Shown piece after piece: positions 53,277 to 61,032 of a stretch of 64,000 nucleotides of DNA. The stretch lies in assembly GCA_000432255.1 (NCBI GenBank), contig HF989926.1, positions 1 through 64,000 of the forward strand, written 5' to 3'. This stretch comes from Acholeplasma sp. CAG:878. GTDB lineage: Bacteria; Bacillota_I; Bacilli_A; RF39; UBA660. Each line of letters opens with the position of its first letter. The stretch's first letter is position 1. The position numbers were made by a program, and so were the translations under genes. The notes beneath the pieces were generated by a model that was given only the letters and a program-made list of their open reading frames with translations, did no database searches and was not told where the DNA came from.

Positions 53277-54501
53277 AGTCGAGCCAATATATAAAATAGC
53301 AGATTTAGCACAAATCGGATCGCACAACAAACGAGAGAAAAAAGCATATAAATCTAACCCCGATATAGATATTACAAAAACTAAAAATAATATTGAACTA
53401 GTCCCACTTTCAGAGAAATACATTAAAGGTTTTTATAATCTAACAAAAGAGTATAAAAAAGAACACGATAAACGAATGGAAACAATGAGAGATGATAGAA
53501 AGAAAACATTTAAACAAATGGTAGATGACGCAAATAATGTAGTCGCAGATGAATTACTATTTACTAGTGATAGTGATTTCTTTAAAGATATGAATAAGAA
53601 ACAAATTAAAAAATGGGCTGATATTTGTATGGAATTTGTTTATGAAGATTTAGGTTATACAAAAGAACAAATATTACATGCTACACTACACCTAGATGAA
53701 AAAACACCACATATTCATTGTGTAGTTGTTCCCTTAATTAGAAAGTTTGATAAAAGAACTAATACTGAAAAATATACTATTTCTAAAAAAGAATATATCA
53801 AATCTAACGCCCATTTAAGCGAACTTCAAGACAAATACCATCAAAGACTAGTAGACAAAGGTTTTGACCTTAAAAGAGGCATTAAAAACAGCAATAACGA
53901 GCACATTTCAATAAAAGAATTTAAGAAAATTACAAAAAAGTTAGATACTCGTATGGAAAAACAAAATTACCTTATGACTAGAGATTATGAACTACTAGAA
54001 GAAAAATTAAAAATTGCCAAACCAACAATAAGTGGCAAAGAGGTTAAAATTGATAAAGATACATACGATACACTAAATAACTTTATGCATACATCAAAAA
54101 GAGTTATTAAAGATATGCCTAGAAGTCAAGCATTATTTAAAGAACTAACAGACTACACACAAACATATAAAGATATAGAACAAGAAAGAGATAATATTAA
54201 GGTTGAAGTTAAATTATTAGAAAAACAAAATGAAAAATTACAACAAGATTACGATAATTTATTTAACTTACTTAAAACTATCTTACAAGCACTAAAAAAA
54301 TTCTTTAAACGATTATTAAAAATAGGAACTGAAAATGATAAAGATGATGTTGTTGATGAAATAAAAGAGTATCACAAAAATAATCTTTACGATAATGAAG
54401 ATTTACACGACATAGCAGATAATACTACAAGAGAAGAAGAAATAAACGATTATTTATACAAAATAAATTATGAATATGATGATCGAGATTTTGATATTTA
54501 A
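53257..54501 (+). CDS. MobV-family relaxase (plasmid recombination/mobilisation enzyme)
   Basis: 414 residues. The N-terminal domain begins SYAIFRVEPIYKI and includes the metal-binding HLDEKTPHIHCVVVPL of MobV/Pre proteins. The C-terminal half is a long coiled coil (about 310-350) and an acidic tail. It nicks one strand at oriT to start conjugative mobilisation using another element's transfer machinery. It overlaps the recombinase gene by 20 bases, so both are made from one mRNA. AAGGAG lies 10 bases before ATG 53257. Confidence 0.92.
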   Translation: MSYAIFRVEPIYKIADLAQIGSHNKREKKAYKSNPDIDITKTKNNIELVPLSEKYIKGFYNLTKEYKKEHDKRMETMRDDRKKTFKQMVDDANNVVADELLFTSDSDFFKDMNKKQIKKWADICMEFVYEDLGYTKEQILHATLHLDEKTPHIHCVVVPLIRKFDKRTNTEKYTISKKEYIKSNAHLSELQDKYHQRLVDKGFDLKRGIKNSNNEHISIKEFKKITKKLDTRMEKQNYLMTRDYELLEEKLKIAKPTISGKEVKIDKDTYDTLNNFMHTSKRVIKDMPRSQALFKELTDYTQTYKDIEQERDNIKVEVKLLEKQNEKLQQDYDNLFNLLKTILQALKKFFKRLLKIGTENDKDDVVDEIKEYHKNNLYDNEDLHDIADNTTREEEINDYLYKINYEYDDRDFDI

Positions 54502-54504
54502 AAA

Positions 54505-54729
54505 ACGAGCAACAGCTCGTGAAAAAAGACCATTTTGTCGAAATGGTAACACACTACGCTATTGGCAAAGCCAATAACGGTGTGAAAAAGGGGAATTCCC
54601 TTTTTAATCCCTTTTAATCATAATTTTAGCAAGGCATATAAAGCCAAGCAAAATTATGTTTTTATTTTCAAAACTTCGTAATGAAAATAAAGAAAAGTTC
54701 TAATGAAATAACAATTATTAGAACTTTTT
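54505..54729 (+). repeat. array of seven consecutive inverted repeats
   Basis: Hairpins in order: ACGAGC/GCTCGT (54505-54520); ACCATTT/AAATGGT (54529-54547); TATTGGC/GCCAATA with partly paired flanks (54552-54584); AAAAAGGG/CCCTTTTT around GAATT (54585-54605); CATAATTTT/AAAATTATG with inner GC and GGC pairs (54619-54658); TTATTTTC/GAAAATAA (54662-54690); AAAAGTTCTAAT/ATTAGAACTTTT (54693-54728). The last is T-rich on both strands and acts as the bidirectional terminator. The rest have no coding content. Confidence 0.85.
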
Positions 54730-54749
54730 AAACATATTCAAAAAACAAA

Positions 54750-55244
54750 TTATCGTCTTGGGCTACGATTATTTCCTTTTGCATTTTCTATATCAGCATC
54801 AATTGAACGAAGTTGTTCTTGTAATTTTGCCATTTGAGCCATTACTCTTTCTCTCTCTTGAATTTTTCTTGTTATAAATTGATCTGATAACTTAGTTTGT
54901 AATTCATCAAATGATTTAAAAAAGTCTTCTTTAGTTAATATACCATATCTATCACAAACAAAAAGTTGCAATTTAGCATTATCCATAACAGTAGGTTTAG
55001 TTTTAAGAACTGGAGCAAAAGGATTTTTTTCTAACCCTTTTCCCAAATAATTCCAACCTTCATGTTTAACTTCTGATAAGCCACCACCTATACCATCCAT
55101 TTCTTCCATTGTTGTATAAGTACCATATACAATGTTATTATTAACTTCTTCTCTTAGACCGTTTTTTTCTAAAAAATCCCTTAAAAGATATCCTCTTAAT
55201 TCAGCATCAATAGTTATTATTGAATTATTTTGAAAATTACTCAC
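54750..55244 (-). CDS. hypothetical protein of the mobile element
   Basis: 164 residues, not recognised. A compact N-terminal part contains GYLLRDFLEKNGL and a Gly-rich loop DGIGGGLSEV. A long C-terminal coiled coil follows (about 115-155; ITRKIQERERVMAQMAKLQ) and a basic end NNRSPRR. GTG start six bases after AAGGAGGTG. It has its own extended -10 (TGCTATAAT, minus strand, at 55275-55268). Transcribed convergently to the relaxase. Confidence 0.65.
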   Translation of the reverse strand: MSNFQNNSIITIDAELRGYLLRDFLEKNGLREEVNNNIVYGTYTTMEEMDGIGGGLSEVKHEGWNYLGKGLEKNPFAPVLKTKPTVMDNAKLQLFVCDRYGILTKEDFFKSFDELQTKLSDQFITRKIQERERVMAQMAKLQEQLRSIDADIENAKGNNRSPRR

Positions 55245-55312
55245 ATTAACACCTCCTTGTTAATATAATTATAGCATATAAATAACACATTTTGGTTAAT
55301 AATTAATATTAT

Positions 55313-55549
55313 TTATCTTCTTTTAAACATTTGATTTTCACAGCCTATTTTTAAAACACTTCTTAATTCCCATATTTTTTCATCAATACCAGGAAATCTA
55401 TCATCAATGGCTCTTTGTTCTAATAATTCCAAATTACTAGATAGTAATGAATCCAATTGGTGCATTTCTTCTTCTTCATTAGGGGTTAAATCACCAAAAT
55501 AATGATGTCGATCTTTTAATTCTTTAAGGCGTTTAATGTCGTCATTCAT
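55313..55549 (-). CDS. small acidic helical protein of the mobile element
   Basis: 78 residues, charged and helical (DDIKRLKELKDRHH, LTPNEEEEMHQLDSLL), no membrane segment, not recognised. Preceded by AAGGAGG and its own TGGTATAAT (minus strand, near 55580-55573). The upstream signals (promoter plus AACAAGGAGG) resemble those of the 164-residue neighbour, suggesting duplication of an expression module. Confidence 0.6.
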   Translation of the reverse strand: MNDDIKRLKELKDRHHYFGDLTPNEEEEMHQLDSLLSSNLELLEQRAIDDRFPGIDEKIWELRSVLKIGCENQMFKRR

Positions 55550-55650
55550 AAATAACCTCCTTGTTATTAATTATTATACCATATTTTTGCATAAATTAAA
55601 AATTTTGATTAAAGGAATTGGCAACTTTATTATTAAAAAAATAAAAATTG

Positions 55651-55659
55651 TGATATAAT
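55651..55659 (+). promoter_or_regulatory. extended -10 promoter of candidate small RNA
   Basis: TGATATAAT (55651-55659). No good -35; A-rich UP-like sequence lies upstream. Confidence 0.6.
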
Positions 55660-55665
55660 TATATT

Positions 55666-55772
55666 AGTTAGTAGTTATTACTACCTATAAATTTATGCCT
55701 AGTGGTTGTTATACTTCCACCAAAAGGGCACCAATTATAAAGTAAAAAGCCTTATAAATAAAGGCTTTTTTG
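55666..55772 (+). ncRNA. candidate small structured RNA
   Basis: About 107 nt from the predicted start to a strong terminator (AAAAAGCC/GGCTTTTTT, 55743-55772). It contains a GTAGT-TATT-ACTAC hairpin (about 55671-55685), then GCC..GTGG and CCAC....GGGC arms that form an interrupted stem around TTGTTATACTT (about 55698-55730). There is no ORF with a binding site. The stretch 55773-55930 after it has no supported gene. Confidence 0.5.
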
Positions 55773-55961
55773 ATATATTATATTAAAAAACTCCTAAAAA
55801 AACTCTCAAAAGTTTTCGGATTTAACTATGTTAATCATGTTTTCGGCAATATTTTTCTTTTATCGTTCGATAAATGATAGTAATGCAATTATTTAGAATA
55901 ATTTACATAGATAAAATAAAAAACAGTGCTTTCTATTTTATCAAAGTCTTATGTAGGTTTA

Positions 55962-56264
55962 ATGCTTTATGCATTATTACGAAATGAAGTGCAATTATAC
56001 ATGGAAGAATTATCAGATTCACTACATTTAAGTAATGATAAAAATAAATCAAAAAAAGCAAGCAGAAGTGCAAAGAATACTGAAACATGAATTACTTCTC
56101 TATTTAATAACGCCATACAAAATCAATGGGCATTATCAAAAGCTGATAAACATAATTTAAGAAAACATGATGCTCTAGAAGTTATACAAAACGAATTTGG
56201 TAGTAAAGATGATGATTTAGAACGATAATTTTATGATAAAATTATATTAGATGAGAAAAATTAA
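55962..56264 (+). pseudogene. decayed gene of unknown family
   Basis: One frame gives MLYALLRNEVQLYMEELSDS, then TETxITSLFNNAIQNQW, KADKHNLRKHDALEVIQ, and FYDKIILDEKN. TGA at 56088-56090 stands where a Trp is expected, and TAA at 56226-56228 interrupts again. No start signal is visible. The family is not recognised; its position next to a KilA-N remnant suggests phage or plasmid origin. Confidence 0.55.
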
Positions 56265-56308
56265 TAAATTAGTCAGACACGATTAACTAATTCAGAAAGG
56301 AAAAACTT

Positions 56309-57081
56309 ATGAAAAATAGTGTAATTCAATCAGAAATGGATGTTAGAGGTAGTAAAATTAATGTAGTTAGAGTTGATGGATACGAATTATATATCATTAA
56401 CAGATTTAGCAAAAACGCAAAATGATGAAGCACCAGCAGATGTAGTTAAAAATTGGCTAAGAAATAAAGAAACAATTTCTTTTCTAGGTGTATGGGAAGA
56501 ATTAAATAACGAAAATTTTAAAGTGGTCGAATTCGACCAGTTTAAAAATGAAGCAGGAAGACACGCATTTACTATGTCCCCTTAAAAATGGATTAGAGAA
56601 ACAAATGCTATTGGTATTATTTCTAAATCTGGAAAATATGGTGGTGGAACTTTTGCTAGAAGTGATATCGCTTTTGAGTTTATTGTGTTTGATGATAATA
56701 CAATAGATTGTCCTACTTTAGGCTTACAAGATTATAATTATATTGAACTGAAACCAAGATTTGAATTACACGGACATAAAGTAGATGAAGAAGGTAATTT
56801 TTATGATTTTAAAAGTTATGCTTATGATGTTAAGCCAAAAAAAAAAATATAAAAATCCATTAGAATTAATTGGTAATTATGATATAGATGAAGAATTATT
56901 TGATTATTTAAAACAAAATGGAATGATTAGATATAGTAATGATATGGTTTATCTTTATGGATTTATTGATACAAAAGGTTATGATAGTAATCCAAGACAT
57001 TATGGTGTAGGTAGTCCTTATAAATGGGCAAAGAAAAAAGGACCTATATTAGTAAAGCAAAGAAAAGGACAATTAAATTAG
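56309..57081 (+). pseudogene. KilA-N domain protein remnant
   Basis: After GAAAGGA and ATG 56309, the frame reads MKNSVIQSEM..VRVDG and then shifts near 56385 into YISLTDLAKTQNDEA, NWLRNKETISFLGVWEELNN and FARSDIAFEF, a clear KilA-N DNA-binding domain of phage-type proteins. TAA at 56583-56585 falls inside it. The following segment (LQDYNYIELKPRFELHG, YLYGFIDTKGYDSNPRHYG) is of unknown origin and shifts frame at an A11 tract (56837-56847). At least three lesions show it is dead. Confidence 0.75.
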
Positions 57082-57151
57082 AATAAAGCACAATAACTTA
57101 ATATAAAAAGTATTGTGCTTTTTATATTGTTTATAAGAAAATAGAAAAATA

Positions 57152-57160
57152 TGATATAAT
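57152..57160 (+). promoter_or_regulatory. extended -10 promoter of the ABC-2 transporter operon
   Basis: ATGATATAAT with TATAAT at 57155-57160 and TG upstream; AGGAAGTG follows. Confidence 0.55.
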
Positions 57161-57187
57161 TAAATCGAAAGATAGGAAGTGATTGAA

Positions 57188-58168
57188 TTGAATATTATTG
57201 AAGTAAAAAATCTTTCAAAAGATTATAAATATAAAGTTAGAAATGAAGAAAAAGGTTTTTTATATAATTTATTTAATGAACAAGAAAAAGTTGTAAAAGC
57301 CGTTAATAATATTTCCTTTAATGTTGAAGAAGGAGAAACAGTTGCATTTATTGGACCAAATGGTGCTGGTAAATCAACTACTATAAAAATGTTAACAGGT
57401 ATTTTATACCCAACAAAAGGTGATATCAAAATATGCGGTTTAACTCCAATTAAAGATAGAAATAAACTTGCTTTTAAGATTGGTACTGTATTTGGACAAA
57501 GAAGTCAATTATTACCAAATTTACCATTAACAGAAAGTATGGAAATGTTTGGTGCAATGTATGATATGGATAAAGTTGCAATAAAGAAAAGAATAAACGA
57601 ATTATCAGAATTATTTGATTTGAAAGAATTTATTAAGCAACCAGTTAGAAAACTTTCTTTAGGTCAAAGAATGCGAGCTGAAATTGCAACATCTTTAATA
57701 CATAGCCCTAAAATTATATTTTTGGATGAGCCAACTATTGGACTTGATGTTGTTTCTAAAAAAAGTTTAAGGGATTTATTATTAAAGATTAATAAAGAAG
57801 AAAAAGTTACAATTTTTTTAACAAGTCATGATACTGAAGATATTCAAAGTATTTGTGATAGATGTGTAATCATAAATCACGGAAAAATAATTATTGATAC
57901 TTCGACAAAACAATTAATAAGTGATTATGTTAAAAATAAAAATATAATTATAACTCCAAATGTAGAGTTTATAGAATTTCCAAAATTATCAGCTGGTATG
58001 ACATATATTAAAAAAAGTAAGAATCAAGTAACAGTTTTAGTTGATACTGAAAAAATACATACTCAAAAAGCCTTACAAGAATTAATTAAAGTTTTTGATA
58101 TTGATGATGTTAATATAGATAATGAATCACTTGAAAATATTATAAGGAGTATTTATGAAAAAAATTAA
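57188..58168 (+). CDS. ABC transporter ATP-binding protein (COG4586 type)
   Basis: About 326 residues. It has an N-terminal extension with KNEEKGFLYNLF-type sequence typical of this subgroup (VRNEEKGFLYNLF), Walker A GPNGAGKSTTIK, Q-loop FGQRSQLLPNL, signature LSLGQRMRAE and Walker B IIFLDEPTIGLD. The start is uncertain: TTG 57188 has AGGAAGTG seven bases upstream, while GTG 57179 overlaps that site. Two permease genes follow with overlaps, giving a complete ABC-2 exporter of unknown substrate. Confidence 0.9.
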   Translation: MNIIEVKNLSKDYKYKVRNEEKGFLYNLFNEQEKVVKAVNNISFNVEEGETVAFIGPNGAGKSTTIKMLTGILYPTKGDIKICGLTPIKDRNKLAFKIGTVFGQRSQLLPNLPLTESMEMFGAMYDMDKVAIKKRINELSELFDLKEFIKQPVRKLSLGQRMRAEIATSLIHSPKIIFLDEPTIGLDVVSKKSLRDLLLKINKEEKVTIFLTSHDTEDIQSICDRCVIINHGKIIIDTSTKQLISDYVKNKNIIITPNVEFIEFPKLSAGMTYIKKSKNQVTVLVDTEKIHTQKALQELIKVFDIDDVNIDNESLENIIRSIYEKN

Positions 58169-58952
58169 GTTTGCTTTTACTGTCATAAAAATATTCATGA
58201 AAAATCAAATGCAAGATAGAACAAACTTAATATTAGATGTTTTCAATATGGTATCAAGGTGCTTGATTGTATTCTTATTATATGCTTATATATTTAAGTT
58301 GCAAGGTGGAAGTATTAATGGAGTAGATTACAAAACAACAATGTGGAGTATGTTTATTTATTTTTGCATTATGATTTTAAATATTAGAAGATTAGATAAT
58401 GTTATAATGACAGAAGTTAAAAGTGGGAATGTTGAAATGTTTATGAATAAACCTACTAATTATTTAACAATTAGTTTTATGAAAGTAATTGGTCAAGGTA
58501 TATTTTCATTCTTATTCATAAGTATTTTAGGAGCTATAATTATGGCGTTATTTGTAGGTATTCCTAACTTAAATTTATCAGTTTTTATACCTACATTTAT
58601 AATTACATTATTTTTAGGTCAAATATTAGGTTTATTAATATATGGAATAATAGGGCTTATGGCATTTTTTATACAGGATATACGACCAATACATTGGATA
58701 GTAGATAAATTTGTAATGATACTTGGTGGAAGTTATTTACCAATATCAATGTTTCCAAATTTTATGAAAATAATTGCTTATGTAAGTCCATTTGGTGCAA
58801 TTAATTTTGCTTCAAGTACCGTGTATGATTCTTGGAATAATGAGTTTATTATGAGAATTGCATTACAATTGTTATGGATAGGTATTTTTGGTATATTAAT
58901 GCACTATGTATATGAAAAATCAAAAGAAAAGGCAATGATAAATGGAGGTTAA
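58155..58952 (+). CDS. ABC-2 transporter permease (COG4587 type)
   Basis: 265 residues with six hydrophobic helices. The VEMFMNKPTNYL and LGGSYLPISMFPNF segments are typical of this exporter permease. Its start overlaps the ATPase gene by 14 bases, with AAGGAG inside that gene. It pairs with the next permease to form a heterodimeric channel. Confidence 0.88.
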   Translation: MKKIKFAFTVIKIFMKNQMQDRTNLILDVFNMVSRCLIVFLLYAYIFKLQGGSINGVDYKTTMWSMFIYFCIMILNIRRLDNVIMTEVKSGNVEMFMNKPTNYLTISFMKVIGQGIFSFLFISILGAIIMALFVGIPNLNLSVFIPTFIITLFLGQILGLLIYGIIGLMAFFIQDIRPIHWIVDKFVMILGGSYLPISMFPNFMKIIAYVSPFGAINFASSTVYDSWNNEFIMRIALQLLWIGIFGILMHYVYEKSKEKAMINGG

Positions 58953-58954
58953 TT

Positions 58955-59746
58955 ATGGGAAGTGTTAAATTAGCTTTATTGAATATAAAGAAAAACTTTA
59001 GAAACGAAAAAGAATTGAAAAGTTCCTTCATTATTTCAGTTGTAGGTATGGCAATAAATAATATAGCATTCCTAATATTATGGTATTATTTTGGTAAAAC
59101 AATAGGAGAATTAAATGGATGGAAACCAATGGACATTTTTGGTTTATATGGTTTTGGGACTATTTCTTATGGTATTGTTGCATCATTGTTCTCTGGAATG
59201 TTTGATATCCCAAATTATATAAGTAGCGGTAATTTTGACAAGTATTTATTAACACCAAAGAATATACTTTTAAAAGTATCAACATCTAAAATATCAACAA
59301 GTGCTTTTGGCGATTTATTATTCGGGGTTGTTTGCTTTATTATATTTGCTTTTTGGAGTAAATTAACATTAATTCAATTATTATTATCAATTTTATTAAT
59401 AATAATTGCTTCTATAATTTTTTATTCATTTTCATTAATATGTATGAGTATATCATTTTATTTAATGGATGGTCATAATGTTTCACAAGGTTTATATGGA
59501 ATGTTTTTAAGTAACTCTTTATATCATGGTGGAGCATTTACAGGATTATTAAGGGTAATATTTACATTTGTAATGCCATCTTTATTGTTAGGAGCAATAC
59601 CAGTTGAGATAGTAAAGAATTTATCAATTTCTAATCTGATTATGATAATATTATTAACTATATTTTGGTTTATATTATCAATTATGTTCTTTTATAAATC
59701 ATTGAAGAAATATGAAAGTAACAATTTGTTTGGATTTGGAAGTTAA
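58955..59746 (+). CDS. ABC-2 transporter permease (COG3694 type)
   Basis: 263 residues with six hydrophobic helices. GNFDKYLLTPKNILLKV and the C-terminal FYKSLKKYESNNLFGFGS are characteristic. It is two bases after the preceding permease, with GGAGG upstream, and is the last gene of the operon. Confidence 0.88.
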   Translation: MGSVKLALLNIKKNFRNEKELKSSFIISVVGMAINNIAFLILWYYFGKTIGELNGWKPMDIFGLYGFGTISYGIVASLFSGMFDIPNYISSGNFDKYLLTPKNILLKVSTSKISTSAFGDLLFGVVCFIIFAFWSKLTLIQLLLSILLIIIASIIFYSFSLICMSISFYLMDGHNVSQGLYGMFLSNSLYHGGAFTGLLRVIFTFVMPSLLLGAIPVEIVKNLSISNLIMIILLTIFWFILSIMFFYKSLKKYESNNLFGFGS

Positions 59747-59747
59747 A

Positions 59748-59781
59748 CAAAGTAGCATAAAAATTATTGCTACTTTTTCTA
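59748..59781 (+). terminator. terminator of the ABC-2 operon
   Basis: Arms AAAGTAGCA and TTGCTACTTT around a short A/T loop, then a T-run. The stretch 59782-60037 holds the right attachment-like repeat and otherwise no gene. Confidence 0.85.
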
Positions 59782-59862
59782 TTCTTTGCTAAAATATTAT
59801 TAGAAATTGATATAAAACTATAAATATTTCTAATTTGTGAGTCAAAGTTTGAAATAACTTAA

Positions 59863-59880
59863 CCACTCGCACCAGATTGA
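59863..59880 (+). repeat. right attachment-like repeat
   Basis: CCACTCGCACCAGATTGA, matching 16 of 18 bases of the tRNA-Leu 3' end region at 50815-50832, and followed within 12 bases by TCGAACTTTT as on the left. The sequence before it (GTTTGAAATAACTTAA) could be a worn T-arm of a displaced tRNA 3' end. Confidence 0.55.
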
Positions 59881-60037
59881 TTGATAGTTCGAACTTTTCG
59901 GATTTATATACTAAATGCACTATAACTGTGCAAAAAATGTCTAAAAAACGTAGAAATGCACAATATTTTTAATATATTATGCATTTTTGTTTGCTTTTGC
60001 TATGAAATATGATAAAATTTCATTGCGGTGAAATAAT

Positions 60038-60720
60038 ATGAAACCATTTGAAGTAGATAAATTACCAATTCAATATACAATTGATAAAGAATTAATAGTT
60101 TAATTTCAGAAGCTAATTTAAAATATGGAGAATACAAGTCAAATTTAAAAAATAGCTAGTTTGATTCAAGATTTTTTTTAGATTCTATTATTTTAAGTGA
60201 AAGCTTAAAGTCAACACAAATTGAAGGAACACAAATATCTCAGAATGATATGTATTATTTAAAATATATGCCTAAAACAGATGATAATTTAGAAATACAA
60301 AATTTAAAAAAAGTTATTGAATATTCTAAAAATTATTTAAAGGAAAATAATAAAAAAGATATTAAATTTTTAAATAATATTCATAAAATATTACTTGATA
60401 GTGTTAGAGGTAATGAAAAAAAACTAGGCAAAATTAGAAATATACAAAATTGGATAGGACCTAAAGGATGCACTATGGAGGAAGCTATTTTTATTCCACC
60501 AGTACCAGAAGATGTTCCTATTCTATTAGAAAATTTATTTGAATATATGAATAATGCATATATTGATTCCATATTTATAAATCTAGCAATTTCTCATTCC
60601 TAATTTGAAACTATACATGCATATAGAGATGAGAATGAACCTTTAGGATAGCAAAAGACATACCTTCAAAAATACTTACAAAATAAGGGTTTTACTGATT
60701 TTGGTAAATCTTTTTTTTAA
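60038..60720 (+). pseudogene. Fic-family AMPylase, decayed
   Basis: The residual protein starts MKPFEVDKLPIQY and keeps the inhibitory motif LKSTQIEGT (S/TxxxEG) and the Fic_N region, then INLAISHS and FETIHAYRDENEPLG, where active enzymes have HPFxxGNGR. Lesions: a one-base loss at about 60100 (TAA 60101), TAG 60157-60159, TAA 60601-60603, TAG 60649-60651, a destroyed catalytic motif, and loss of most of the C-terminus. Fic proteins AMPylate target proteins; this one cannot. Confidence 0.85.
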
Positions 60721-60889
60721 AATAAATTTTCAATTTTATTTAATGTTTTAAAATCGCTTTTTATATAATAATATACTTTAAGAATTACATATTGTCTTCT
60801 ACCTTAATCTTACAATTATGGTTATATTATATGTTTTCCGAAAACAATAATGTTTTTGCCGATTTCGGTAGAAAAATTTGCTGGATTAA

Positions 60890-60918
60890 TTGACAAAAAT
60901 CAAAAAAAATAATATAAT
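60890..60918 (+). promoter_or_regulatory. strong promoter of the FtsX/LolD-type ABC operon
   Basis: TTGACA (60890-60895), exactly 17 bases, TATAAT (60913-60918). It lies about 115 bases before the first gene. From 60721 to 60889 I see no gene, only AT-rich sequence with a TTTTCCGAAAA palindrome (about 60834-60845). Confidence 0.9.
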
Positions 60919-60935
60919 TACATGGGCTGTCTACA

Positions 60936-61010
60936 TTTTTAAGCAAAAAATAAAAGATATGGCTGATATTATAAATAAAGCTTTGTCATATCTTTTTTTA
61001 AGCAAAAAAT
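60936..61010 (+). promoter_or_regulatory. 5' leader with intrinsic terminator and direct repeat
   Basis: A 16-base exact direct repeat TTTTTAAGCAAAAAAT occurs at 60936-60951 and 60995-61010. Between them is a hairpin AAAAGATATG-GCT / AGC...CATATCTTTT (60952-60996) with a T-run, a full intrinsic terminator upstream of the genes. The operon is therefore probably controlled by premature termination. Confidence 0.65.
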
Positions 61011-61032
61011 CTGAAGATAGGAGGTTGATAAA

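Noticed and set aside
54505..54729. The hairpin cluster considered as a CRISPR array.
   Set aside because: The hairpin sequences all differ and there are no regularly spaced identical repeats or cas genes.
56088..56090. TGA in place of an expected Trp, considered as evidence for genetic code 4.
   Set aside because: TGA is used as a true stop in intact genes such as tsaE and rbfA, and Trp is TGG elsewhere; this TGA is a nonsense lesion in a dead gene.
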